Source: Pyrenopolyporus hunteri | Taxonomy: Eukaryota > Ascomycota > Sordariomycetes > Xylariales > Hypoxylaceae | Assembly (NCBI GenBank): GCA_902806595.1 | Contig: CADCXC010000003.1 | Span: forward strand, 3,162,001 to 3,226,000 | Direction: 5' to 3' | Length of the DNA: 64,000 nucleotides | Part shown: one piece after another, positions 26,305 through 39,690 of the stretch | How positions within the stretch are numbered: the first letter of the stretch is position 1 | Layout: each line of letters begins with the position of its first letter | Position numbers and translations under genes: made by a program | Notes under the pieces: generated by a model | The model's input: only the letters and a program-made list of their open reading frames with translations | Databases searched by the model: none | Told to the model about the DNA's origin: nothing

Positions 26305-26564
26305 CTTATATTATATAATATTTAATTCTTAAAAAATTAAAATAAAAACGATATAAATAATTTTTTAAAAATATATAAAAAAAATATTTTATAAAAAAAT
26401 ATACGAAACTTTTATTTATTTATAAAAAAAAATTCCCCTTTTATAAATATTATTAATTAAATAATACGTAAAATTATAAATTAATATAAAATTTAAAAAT
26501 ATATACTTTTAATACGTATATATTATTTAATTTTTAATATTTTAATCGTTTACGTTTTATAATA
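26305..26564. repeat. Direct repeat / candidate LTR, left
   Basis: About 260 bp matching 35136-35393 in the same orientation (shared blocks ATTATATAATATTTAATT, AAAAATATATAAAAAAA, ATACGTATATATTATTTAA, ACGTTTTATAATA). Differences are mainly C/T and G/A. Exact ends and a 5-bp TSD could not be fixed. Confidence 0.6.
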
Positions 26565-28581
26565 TATTTTTTTAATAACGTCGTATTAATAAAATATATT
26601 TTTACTTATTATCTTATTTTTTTTATATTTTTTATTTATTTTTTAATATATAATTTTTTCGATAAATATAATAAAAAAATTTTTATTTAATAAAATATAT
26701 GTTTTATAAATTATATACGTTATTTTAACGATATAATTTATTATTATTTTAATTAATTAAATTATTATATTTAATTAATTATTAATATCTTTTAAAAACT
26801 TTAAAAATTTCTTTAATAATTTAAAAAATATCGTAAATATTTTTACGATTTTTTAAGCGTTTATTTAAAAAAGTTTTAAATAATAAAATATATAATCGTT
26901 TATATAAATAATTATTCCTTTTATTTTTTTTATTTTTTAAACTTTTTTAAAAATATATATTAATTTTTTTTCCGGTTTTTTTATTATATTATTAAAAGTT
27001 TTTATTTATAATTTTTTAATTTATTTTAAAACGTAGTTTTTAAGTTTTTCGATATTAATATTATTATTTAATTATATTTGGGATTTTTTTTTAAAATGTT
27101 ATTTTATATTATAATAATTTTTATTAACGTATCGTTATAAATTTATTATAAATCGTATATTTAAACGTAACATTTTAATTATCGTTTATATCGTTAATAC
27201 GTATAAAATTAAACGCGTTTATATTAATTTATCGTAATTAAAAATTTAATTCGATTAAAATAATATTAATATCGATTATATTGTTACGTTTAATTTTTTT
27301 ATTATAAATGTTTTTTTTATTAAAATAATTACTTTTATTAATAATACGATAATTTTTAATTCGATATTTTCGACGTTTTAATAATTAAATTTTTTATTCG
27401 TAAATTTTTTTAATTTCGACGTTTATAATAATTTTAATTAAAATATTTTATTTATAAGTAAAGTAAATAAAATAATTATTAATTTATTTATTATTTCGTA
27501 ACGCGTTATTTTTTAAAATAAAATTAAAAACGGTTGTAAAAGTATTTTTAAAATCGATAAAAAATAATAAATTCGATTAAACGTTATTATTTTATATAAA
27601 ATATTTTATTTTAAATACGTACGTAATATTTTAATCGGTTATTTTATTAAAAAATATTACGAAACGATTAATTATAAATTGCGTTATTAATTATATATAA
27701 ACGAACACTTATATATTTTTATATAAATGATTTTTTTTATAATTTTTTATTATTTATTAATTATTAATCGATAAATCGTTAAAAGTTATTTTAATAATTT
27801 GTCGATTAATTTAAATTCGAATTTTTAAAAATTAAAAAGTAAATTTATTACTTTTTATATATATATTACGTTAATTCGTTAATTTTTTTTTAAAATATCG
27901 CACGTTATATTATTATAATATATACCTTTTTTAAAATTATAAATAAAAATTTTAAATTAAACAATTAATTTATTTATTTTATCGTTAATAATAAAAATAA
28001 AATTTTTATTTATCGCTTTTTAATTATATTACGAAAAAACTCCCGTTTTAAAATAATTTCATTAAAATTATTTAATCGAATATATATTACGTTAAATGAA
28101 TTAATTAAATATATATTCTTTTAACGAATTTTTTCGATTTTACGACGTTTTATCGAAATAAATTTTTCGTAATAAATTTATTAATATAAAAAGTTTAAAA
28201 AGTTAATTAATTAAACGTTACGAATAATTATTTTAATAATATAATATAAATATATTATAATTAAAATAATCGTAATATATTTTATTAAAAATTAATTTTA
28301 TTTAATTAAAAATATTATTTTTTATTTTATTTATTTTTAATTTAATAAATCGTAAATATTTTATAAATTAAATAATAATTTAAAATATTCGAAAATTTAT
28401 TTTAATAAATTTTTAATAAATTTATTTATCGATATTTAATCGATAAATAAATAAATTATTCGAAAAAAATTAATTTTATACTTTTATTATAATTATATAT
28501 TATAAATATTTCCGTGTTTTAACTTAATAATAATTTTTTAATTTTTTTTATTATTAATTTAATCGTTTATTAATTATTATG

Positions 28582-29850
28582 CCCGAGGTTTCCTCGGGAT
28601 ATTGTCTCGATTTTTTTTCCCAGCAAAAAAAAATTTAATTACGTAAAAATTCACGAGCCACATTTCCCACGCCACACCAGCCACACACCACACCACACCA
28701 CACCACACCACGCCACGCCAACGGGCCACGCGCACGCCCCGCGCAACGGCCCGTGCCACGCTTTTACCTAATCAATTGAGCCGCGCAATTGAGCCGCCAT
28801 ATATATCGCGACTACCACACTTGAAGTTATTCGCATTCTAATGGACGATTCTATTAATTGAATTGATCTAATTGAATTGATCTAATTGAATTGATCTAAT
28901 TGAATTGATCTAATTGAATTGATCTAATTGAATTGATCTAATTGAATTGATCTAGTTGAATTGATCTAGTTGAATTGATCTAATTGAATTGATCTAGTTG
29001 AATTGATCTAGTTGAATTGATCTAATTGAATTGATCTAGTTGAATTGATCTAGTTGAATTGATCTAATTGAATGAATCGAATTGAATGAATCGAATTGAA
29101 TGAATCGAATTGAATGAATCGAATTGAATGAATCGAATTGAATGAATCGAATTGAATGAATCGAATTGAATGGATCTAATTCTAATTCAACGTATGATTC
29201 TATTTGAAAGAATCGAATTGTATGGATCTAATTGTAGGTATGGATCTAATTGTAGGTATGGATCTAATTGTAGGTATGGATCTAATTGTAGGTATGGATC
29301 TAATTGTATGGATTTGATTATATAGATCTAATTCTAATTCGACGTATCCTTCGTGGCACCTTTCGAAGAATCTTTCGAATTGTATATTCAAAGCTAGGTA
29401 TAAAAGGGTTATACGGGTGGTCACTCGCGACGTCTCTTTCGAAAGATTCTTAGAAAGGTGGTATGGGGTGGTCTCTCGCGACGGTTTTATCGAAAGGTAG
29501 TAGGGGTGGCCTCTCGCGACGGCTTCATCGAAAGGTAGTAGGGGTGGCCTCTCGCGACGGCTTTATCGAAAGGTAGTAGGGGTGGCCTCTCGCGACGGCT
29601 TTATCGAAAGGTGGTATGGGGTGGTCTCTCGCGACGGCTCTTCGAAAGGTGGCACGGGTGGTTTCTCGTAAAAGCTAAGGGGTGCCACGAAAGCTGTATT
29701 AGAAGCTGTATTAGAAGCTGTATTAGAAGCTGTATTAGAAGCTGTATTAGAAGCTGTATTGGCAGTTGTATTAGAAGGTGTATGACTATAGAAATAGTCG
29801 TAGAATTCGAAGAAAACCGAGGGCTATTGTGTCACCCCACGGGGGTGACC
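28582..29850 (+). mobile_element. Family A element, unmutated copy (composite of minisatellites with terminal hairpins)
   Basis: The sharpest feature of the block: normal G+C inside A/T sequence. It starts with the hairpin CCCGAGG-TTT-CCTCGGG (28582-28598) and ends with GTCACCCC-ACG-GGGGTGAC (29832-29849). Modules in order: AATTACGTAAAAATTCACGAG; a CCACA/CCACG pentamer array (about 28672-28710); a 14-bp array AATTGAATTGATCT (about 28853-29070); a 14-bp array GAATGAATCGAATT (about 29070-29175); an 18-bp array GGATCTAATTGTAGGTAT (about 29223-29310); a 38-bp array with TCGCGACGGCTTTATCGAAA (about 29400-29660); and a 12-bp array AGCTGTATTAGA (about 29691-29780). No protein is encoded; short open frames here are array readings. 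There is no clear TSD, so it might have lost one flank or arrived by recombination. Confidence 0.85.
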
Positions 29851-32800
29851 TCCAGTTATAAAATTTTTAATTTTTTTTAAAATTAAATTTTATATTTTTA
29901 AATAAACGTTTTGTAATTATAATTTTTTTTATTAATTCGAATAAAATAAATAATTTAATTTCGATTATTAAAGTCGTTACGATAATTTAACGAGTTAATT
30001 TTTATATTATCGAATCGTTAAATAAGTATATTATATATCTTTAAGTCGATTTTTTAATTTTTATATCGTTAACGTATAACGCGTTTTTTACGATTTATAA
30101 AATTTACGACTCGACGTTTTTATTTTCGTATTTAATATTTAAATAACGCGTAATATATAAATATTTAATTATTTAATTTATTATTTTAAAATACTCGAAT
30201 TTAAAATTTATTAAAAACGTCGAAAATTTAATTATTATAAATGCGATATTTGATTTTATTATAATCGTTATATAAAATATTAATTTAATACGTTTTTAAT
30301 AGTTTTTTATTACGTTTATTATAATAATATTTTTATATTTTAAAAATTTATTAATTAAAAATAATATTATCGATATTTAATTATTTTCAGCGAAATTAAA
30401 TCGTTATACGACCTTTTCGATATAAAAGTCGTAAAATAATATAATTGTTTTTTTAATTCGATTTTTAATTATTTTAATTTTTAAATATTATTTTACGAAA
30501 TTTAATTTTTTAATTTTTTAAATTATTTTTATATTATTTATAATTTTTTAAACTTTGTATTTATTAATACGATGATATATTAATAATATATTATTTATAT
30601 ATATTAATATATAAATTTAACGATCGAATGTATAAAAAAACACGGTTTTTTTTAAAAATAATTCGAATTTTTAATTTTTTAAAAATTTTTTAATTTTTTT
30701 ATATTATAATAAAAATAAATCTTTTAATTCGTATAAAGTTTTATATAATAAAAAGTATTTTTTTAATTATTTAAATTTATCGAAAAGTTTTATAATTATA
30801 AATTTATATTTTTTTTTTTGCATTTAAAAACGCGTTTTTAACGTCGAATTAATCGATTTTTAAATCGAATTATATAATTATAATTATTATAATTTTAAAT
30901 AATTTTATAACGAATATAATAATATATGTATTTTAAAGTATCGTATTTTAATGATTATTTTAAACGATTAATTGTAATTTATAAATTTTTAAATATTTAT
31001 TTTAATTAAATTTATATACGAAAATTTATTTTATAAAAAACGATTTAATTTATATCGAATTAATTTTAACGATTTTTTAAATTCGATTAATATTAAAAGC
31101 TTATATTTTCTTTTATATATTTTTAACGAAATAATTTTTTAATAAGTATTTATTTAAATCGAATTATTTTTTCGATATTAATTTTAAAAGATTTTTTCGA
31201 TAAATACGCGGTTTATTAAAAACTACTTTAATTTATATAAAACTATTTTAATTAAATATTATTATAATTATTATATATAATATTCGATATTTTTAATTGT
31301 TTTTTTATATAGTTTTTTATTAATTAAATATAAAAGTATTAACGAAATTTAATTAATAACGATTATTAAATAAAATAATTAAATTTTTTTTATGAAACGT
31401 TATATTAAAAACGATATTATTTTTAAGAATTTCGTTATTTTAATTATTAAGTTTTTTACCCTTTTATTTTCGGTTTTTTCTATTTGTTAAAAAGTAAACT
31501 TTTTTAATATATAACCAGCGTTTTTTACGCTTTAATTTATCATTTATTTAATATTTTTTCGAGTTTATATTATTTTTTATATTTTCAATTTTTAACGTTT
31601 TTCGAGGAAAATTTAAATTATCGATTAATTTCGTAATTTTAAAGTCGATTTTTTAATTAATTTTTATCGAATTTTCGTCGATAATCGTAATACTTTTTTA
31701 AATACCCCTTATATTAATAATTTTTACTTTAAATTTCGATGTTTTATAAAAAATTAAAAGTTTATATAATTTATTTTAAAGTTAATCGTTAAACGATTTA
31801 ATTATTATTACGTTATTTTTAATTAATATAAAACTTTTTATCGATATATTAATTATATTCTTTTATACGTTGTCGATTTTTTTAATTTTAAATGTATTTA
31901 TTTTCGTAGTCGAATTATTTAAAAAATCGTTTATTTAATCGATTTCGAGCCGTAAATTACCCCTTACGTTTATATAAAAAATAACCTTAAAAATGTATTT
32001 TATTAATTCGAAATTATTTTATAAATTTAAAATAACGCGTAATTTTTTTTATAACTTCGATATATAAATTTAATATTATTAAATTTTTTAATTTTTTTTC
32101 GTTAATTAATATAAATTAACGCTTTTAATTTTTATTATAAAATTACTTTTTATTAAATTAAACGTTTTTAATAAAAATTACTTTATAACGAAAAAAAATT
32201 TATATACGATATAAATTCGAAATTTTATAACTTATTAAATATTTTATATACGCGTTTTCTTTTATTTTATATACTCGTTTATTTACTTTTAAATTATCGT
32301 TTTTCGATTTTTTTTTTATTTAATAAATAAATTTTACATCCGTAAATATATAAATTATTTTAATTAAATCGTAAATTATTAATAAATTTTTTTACGATTT
32401 ATAAAATATATCATTTAAAATAATAACGAAATTAATTTTCGAGTTTTTAAATAAAGTTAATTAAATTATTATTAAAATTAAAACTTATATTATATAAATA
32501 TATAATTATTTTAACGTTTTTAATTATAATTCTTTTAAAAAATTTACTTTTAACTTTATTTTAATCGATTTAATTATTAACTTTTATTTAATTCGTTTAA
32601 TTAATTTTATTAATTTTTTAATATTTAATAATAACGTTTTAAAATCGATATTTTAATTTTTAATTTATATTTCGAACTACGTACACCTTTTTTAATTATA
32701 TATTATCGTTTTATTATTTAATCGTATTTTATTAATAATAAGCTTATATTAACGTCGTATTTAATTTTTAAAATTTTAAATTATAAAAGTTATTTCGTTT

Positions 32801-35135
32801 TACGTTTTTCGTAAAAATATAAAAACGTAAAATATATTATTATATTTATTTTTAATTATTAAAAAATATATTAATTTATTATAACCTTTCGAAAAGTTAA
32901 ATAAATCTTATAATATTCGTTAAAAAAATCGGAGAAAACGGTATTTTAAAAAACGTTACGAAATTATTTATTTAACGTATATAATAACGTATTTTTCGTA
33001 TTTTTATCGTTTTATTTTTTTAATTTTTACGTTTTTTATTTAATATATTAAAGCTTTTAACGTTTTTAATTTTAAATGGTTAAATCGTAAATGTTAAAAA
33101 AGCTTCGTATTTTTTTTAAATAAAAATTTATTTTTAATAAATTATTTAATTTTATTATATTTTTTTATTAAAGGTAATATTATTATTTTTATTATGTTTT
33201 ATAATAAATTTAACGGTAAAATCGTATCGATTATTTAAAATATTCGAAAATAAATAAAAAAAAGTTTATATTTAAAAAAAATAAAATTAAATTTTATTTT
33301 TAATTATTATATAATATAATTTTTTTCAATATTATCGAATTTAAACGTATTATTATATTCGTATAATTAAATATTAATAATTTATTTTAATTTAATAACG
33401 AAAATTAAAGTAACGTAAAATTTAAAAATATATATTACGTTAATAAGTTTTAACGTAATAATAATTTTATTTTTACGTTTTAAAACGTTTTTAATAATTT
33501 ATTTTTTTATTAATAATAGAAAAATTCGAAGTATTTATTTTAATTCGATTTTTTTTCGATGAATTTTTATAAAATTTAAATAAAAATAAAAAACGGTCGT
33601 TAATTAAATAAATAATTTTATAATTATTTAATATAATACTTTTAATTAAAAAATAACGTAAACGTTTTATAATAAAAAAATTTTATTTAAATAATTTATT
33701 TATTTTATTAATTTTAACGAAATTATAATTACGATTATCGAATTAAATAAATCGCCGCTCGTGTTTTTTTTTAATATAATATTAATTTTCGTTATAAAAT
33801 TTTACTTTTTATTTCTTTTTTTCGATTTATATTCGAAAGTCGATTTAATACGTAAATTTAAAGCGATTTTGAATATTTTCGTATTTTTTATCGTTAATAA
33901 CTTTAATTTTTCGATTCGAAAATTTAATTATAACGTATTAAAAAATTTTATACGTATAAAACTTTTAAAAATATTTATAAAATAAATTTTTTTATACGAA
34001 TAATTAAATTTTTTAAATTTAAAAAATCTACTTTATAAGCGATTTTTTTTATTTATTATATATTTTTTTAATTTAATTTTTTAATATCGTATAATTATTT
34101 ATCGAGTGTAATGTAAATGTCGATGTTACGTTTTTAATTATTTTATTTTAATTCGTCGAATATAATATTAAAACGTATATCGATTTTTTCGAACGTAAAA
34201 AACGGAAGTTTTTCGATTTTATTTTAAACGAATTTTTCTAATTATTAATTTATTTACCTTTTAATTATACGAATTTCGACTATATTAAAAAAATCTTTTA
34301 TTACGTTAATCTCTTCGATTTTTAAAATTTTTAAACTTTTATATAAACGATTAAATTTTTTTACTTTAAATATTATTTCAAAGGATTAATAATATTAATT
34401 TTTATTTGTTCGAAAATCGTGCGATATTCGTAGTAAAAATTCGAAATAAATATTAAATAAATGAAAGTATTATATTTATAAATAACGTTTACAAATATAA
34501 TAATAAATGTATTTTTAAATTTTAAATATTTAAATCGATAATTATCGATTATATTAAATGTAATCGTTTTAATAATTTATTTATATACGGTTTAAAATTT
34601 AATGCGTAATATTTTAATTTTTTTAACGTTTTTTTTAAATTAATTTATATAATTTTCGTATTTTTATTCGAGTTTTTTTTTAATAAATTTTTCGAATTTT
34701 AATTTAATTTTTTTTTAATTTTTTTATTTATTCGATATGTTTTTAATTGTAGATTTTTTTAAATTAATTAAAATAATTTATTTTTTATATTAAATATTTA
34801 ATATATTAAATTTTTTCGTTTTTTATAAGTTTAATTTTTAATTGATTAAAATTTTTATTAATAAAATCGGATAATTTTTAAATATCGAATATATTATAAA
34901 TATATTAAAGTTATTTTAATTATATTATATAATTTATACGATTTATAAATTTAATGGTATTTTTAATATAAATATTTATTAAAATATTTTTATTTATAAT
35001 GTTTATAAAATTTAACGGTTTATTAAATGTAAAACGATGTAACGAAAATAAATAATAAATATAATTAAGAAATTAAATAAAATTTTAAAAGATTTTTTAA
35101 AGTATCGATTTTACGTGTAAATGGAGTTTATAATT
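29851..35135. other. Mutated interior of the candidate LTR element
   Basis: AT-rich, C mostly in CG, stops in all frames. A 74-codon open frame at 33761-33985 exists but has no recognisable motif and lies within uniformly mutated sequence. No RNA gene or array seen. Confidence 0.45.
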
Positions 35136-35393
35136 TTTACATTATATAATATTTAATTTTTAAAAAGTTAAAGTAAAAACGATACGAGTAATTTTTTAAA
35201 AATATATAAAAAAATATATTATAAAAAAGTATACGAAGTTTTTATTTATTTGTGAAAAAAAGTTTTTTTTTATAAACGTTATTAATTAAATAATATATAA
35301 AGTTATAAATTAATGTAAAATTTAAAAATATATATCTTTAATACGTATATATTATTTAATTTTTAATGTTTTAATTATTTACGTTTTATAATA
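35136..35393. repeat. Direct repeat / candidate LTR, right
   Basis: Partner of 26305-26564. This copy keeps more G (for example GTATACGAAGTTTTTATTTATTTG-like stretches), so the two repeats were mutated differently. Confidence 0.6.
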
Positions 35394-37694
35394 ATATATA
35401 TTTTAAATTTATAATAAATTAAACTTTAAATTACGAATATTTATAATTTTTTAATATTAATTATAATAATTAACGAATATTTTAAATATATAAAAAAATA
35501 TTAAAAATATAACGAATGAAATTAATAATAATAAAAAAGAATTTAATTTTTATAAAATTAATAAACGATATATTATTTAAAAATATTTTAATTAATTACG
35601 TAAATTTAAATAAATGTATAAATATAAATATTTATTTCGATTTAAATAATTTAACGAATTTAAGTTTTTTCGTAAATTTAAATAACGAAAAAATAATAAT
35701 TAATAACGAGTATTATAATAATTAAAATCGTCGAAATTATAAAAATAATAATTAAAAATAATACGATAATAATTAAAAATATTATTATAATAATAACGAT
35801 AAAAATAATTATTATAAAAATCGTTATTACGGTTTTTAAAATAATCGTTATAAAAACGATTATCGAAGTAAATATTAATATAAATAATATAAATGTAATT
35901 TACGATATTAAGAAAAAGTAAAAAATAATGAAAATAAAGACGTTAAAATTAAAAAAATAATAATTCTTATTTAAAAAACGAAATTTTTATAAATTAAAAA
36001 AACGAAAAAAAAAAGTTTAAAAAACGAAATTTTATAAAAAAAGATATTTTTTTATAAACGATTACGAGTCGAATTCAAAATAAAAAAACGATTAATAATA
36101 CGATTAAAATGTCGTTATAATAATAATAGTTTTAAATTTAATTTTTAATTTTAATTATTTATTATTTAATTTTTTTATATTTATTTTTTTAATGTAATTT
36201 TAAATAAAAAAAAAATTTTATCGTAAATATGGAAAGTTTTTTAATTTAAAATTAATATATATAAAATATGTATATATTAATATTTATATCGAGTTAAAAA
36301 AATTTAAATATAATAAATTAAATATTATTAACTTCGAAACGATTAACGTAATTAATATTATTAACGAAATTATAATAAAAAAGTTTTTTATTATAAATAT
36401 AAATATTATAAACGTAATATTCGAATAAAATTATATGAAAATTTTTTTTAAAAAAATATAATTATTAATTATAATAATAAACGAAGGAAAAATCGTAATT
36501 ATATACGTAAATATAAAAGTATTTATTTTTTTAATAAATAAACGATGGTTAAATATTTTTATTTAATAATATAAATTAACGTATTTTAATTTTATTATTT
36601 ACGAAAAAATAATAAATTAAATTATATTAAAAAAAATAATAAAATTTAAATATTAATTTTTAATTAAAAACGAATATAATAAAAAATTAATATTATATAT
36701 ATTAATATAAATATAAATATAAAAATATTTATTATATATTAATTTATTATTAATAATAAAGTTTTTCGAAGTTAATAAAATTAAAATTAATTATTTAAAT
36801 AAAACCTTTTTTTTAAATATATATCCTCGAATAATAATTTTAATAAAATGTCGAAAAAATATTATAATTTATCGAAGAATTTTAATAATAAATTAAATAA
36901 AAATTTCCTTTTATATTATTATAATTATATTAATGTAATTTACGAATAATTTAAAGGTAAAAAATTATTAATTTATATTAAAGTAATTAAATTTAATAAT
37001 TAATATTTACGACGTAATAAATTTTAAAACGATAATAATAATTAATAATTTTTATAAAATTATAAAAATTTTAATTAAAATAAAAATCGAAATAATCGAT
37101 AATTTAAATATAAACGGGTATATAAAATTAATCGAATAAATTTATTATAATTATATTTTAAAAGAATTTAAAATAATTATCGATTTAATTAACATTATTA
37201 ATTTTTTTTTAAAGAATAAAATAATTTTATTAAATTTTTATAATATAAAAATTTACATTTTCGATATATAAATTAAAATTAAAAATATTAAAATTAAAAA
37301 ATTTATTATTATAATTTAAATAAAAAATTTATATAAAATTTTATAATAATAATAAATAATTATAAAATTTAATATTATAAAAAAATTATTAAAATTTCGA
37401 AAGAAAAATAATTATTGATTTTATAAACGATTAATTAAATAAATATAAATTAATAAAAATATATTTATTAAAAATAAATTATAAAAAATTTTTAAATAAA
37501 ATTTTCGATAAATTTTATCGATAAAAAAATTTCGAATAAATAAAAGTATTAATTTTTTTTAAATATTTATATTTTATAATATAAAAAATAATTAATAATA
37601 AAAAAAATAAATAATAATCGATTTACGACTTTTAAATAAATATATTTTTACGGATAATTACTTATTATTTCGATAAAAAAAATTATAAATCGAA
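35394..37694. other. Mutated AT-rich sequence, possible retroelement coding remnant
   Basis: The plus strand is A-rich. A 69-codon open frame (35516-35725) is followed by an Asn/Lys-rich continuation with Cys codons near 35895. This could be a decayed gag-like region, but no zinc-knuckle spacing survives and I do not assign it. No other feature seen. Confidence 0.35.
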
Positions 37695-37703
37695 TAAAAA
37701 AAA

Positions 37704-38375
37704 AGTTTTATTATTAATATTTTTTTCGTTTTATTATCGAGTTTTATTAATACTTTTAATATAAAAAATACATTTTTTACCCCGTATTCGGTTTTATTAA
37801 TACATTTTCATATAAAAATGTAATAAATTAAATAGTTTTACCGAGTACGGGTACATTTTTTTAATTAATTTAATTATATATAACTTTTATTATATATCTT
37901 ATTATATATATTTTTATATATCATTTATTTTAAAAATGTAAAATATAGAAATTACATCGTTAATTTTACGTTAATTAAACTTTTTTAATGATATAAGTTT
38001 TATATCGATGTATATTTTATTTTAAAAGTTATTTAAATATATATCGGTATTTAAAGGTGTAAATAATGGCTCGAATAAATATATATCGATATAAAATTTA
38101 TACCATTAAAAAAGTTTAATTAACGTAAAATTAACGATGTAATTTTTATATTTTACATTTTTAAAATGGGTAGTATATAAAAGTATATATAATAAGATAT
38201 ATAATAAAATATATTTAATTAAATTAATTAAAAAAATGCATAAAGTGTACATTATATATTAACACGATTATACATAAATTTATATGTGGGGTTATTAAAT
38301 ATAATAAGTATTTTAATGTATTAAAAGTATTAATAAAGCCCGATAATAAAACGAAGGAATGTTAATAATAAAACT
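37704..38375 (+). mobile_element. Family B element, mutated, 9-bp TSD
   Basis: Ends AGTTTTATTATTAA and ...TTAATAATAAAACT are exact inverted complements. Further in, TTTTATTATCGAGTTTTAT matches the complement of the right end. The TSD TAAAAAAAA is at 37695-37703 and 38376-38384. The centre is shortened (672 bp) compared with the other copies. Confidence 0.85.
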
Positions 38376-38789
38376 TAAAAAAAATGTATTTTTAATATTA
38401 TTAATAGTTTAATTTTTTTTTCATTAATTATTTATAATAAAAAAATATTACGATCGAATAATAATTATTTTATTAAAAAATTTCGAAATATTTAAAATAA
38501 TATTAATAAATTTTAAAAATTTATTAATATTTAATTAAAAATTTATAAATTATAAATTTCGAATTTTTAATTATTTCGTTAAAATTTATATAAACGACGT
38601 TATAATATATAACGAAACGAAAAAAAATTATTATAAATATTTTTATTAAATCTTTTTAATTATTCGTCGATTAAATTATTAAAATTTATAATAAACGAAA
38701 ACGAAATATTACTTTTATAAAATCGAATTAAAACGATATAAAAAATATAAATATCGAAATTTATATAAATATAATCGATTTTTTAAATA

Positions 38790-39690
38790 AATATATATTT
38801 TAATATTAATAAAAAATTAAATTATTTTAAAATCGAAAAATAATTATATTAAATTAAAAACGAAAATTAAATAAAATTTTAACGAGTTTTAAAATTAAAA
38901 AAATATATACCGTAAAAATTTCGTTCGAATTAATAAAATTAAAATTATTAATATTTAAATAATTTTAAAAAAAAAATTATTAAAATTTATTATATTAAAT
39001 TATTAATATTATAATCGAATTATTTTCGTTAAATTAAACGTATTTAAATAAAAAATATTTAAAGTAATAATATTTTATTTAATAAATAAATGAAATAATT
39101 AAAATATTTCCGTCGAAAACGTAATATTTATTATATTTTTATTTAAAATTTTAATTAAAGTAAAAAAAAATATTAAATAATCGAATTAAAAATAATATAC
39201 TTAATATAAAAATATCGAAATAATTACGTATAATTATAATTATATTTTTAAAAAAATCGTTATTTTAATCGATTATATAATTATTAAAAAAATCGTAAAA
39301 TAAATAAACTTAAAAACGTCGAATATAAATAAAATAAATGTAAAGTTAATAATTATTTCGATTTATTTTTTTTAATTTAATTTAAACGTTAAATATATAT
39401 AAAATAAAATAAATTTTATATTAAATATTTTATTAAAATTACTTACGATAAATTTTTTCGAAAATATTATCGAAATAAATAACTTAATTAAATTTATATT
39501 AAACGATATAATAAACAATTTCGAATATATAATTATAAAAATTATAATTTTAAATAAATATAAGTAAAAAATCACTTAAAAATATTAAATAAATAAACGA
39601 TTTATAAAATTATATAAAATTTTTATAAACGTTAAAATTAATAAAAAAAATATTACGCGATAATATAAATATAAATTTTAATATAAATTA
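38790..39690. repeat. Segment D, copy 1 (uninterrupted)
   Basis: Aligns in the same orientation with 43330-43641, 44397-44652 and 45436-45580, where two family B elements interrupt it. It therefore serves as the near-empty-site reference. A 67-codon minus-strand open frame (39372-39575) has no recognisable motif. Probably part of an older element. Confidence 0.65.

Larger units (their letters stand above)
26305..35393. mobile_element. Probable LTR retrotransposon remnant, carrying the intact family A copy
   Basis: Two ~260-bp direct repeats 8.8 kb apart enclose about 8.6 kb. After removing the 1.27-kb family A insertion (28582-29850), about 7.8 kb is left, a usual size for a fungal Gypsy or Copia element. 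The interior is heavily mutated. The plus strand is T-rich, which would suit a minus-strand coding sense, but I could not identify reverse transcriptase, integrase or a primer-binding site with confidence. It could instead be a segment flanked by two dispersed repeats. Confidence 0.45.

Noticed and set aside
28577..28759. 60-codon minus-strand open frame
   Set aside because: It is the CCACA/CCACG array of the family A element read in one frame; its Val/Ala/Trp/Arg content is a product of the repeat.
28582..29850. Helitron assignment of family A because of its 3' hairpin
   Set aside because: There is no CTRR end after the hairpin and no TC start, and one copy shows an 8-bp TSD, which Helitrons do not make.
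29200..29880. Open frames on both strands with repeats such as RSIPTI and RSCI
   Set aside because: They are translations of the 18-bp and 12-bp arrays of family A. The unit lengths are multiples of three, so no stop appears; no start context or homologue is evident.
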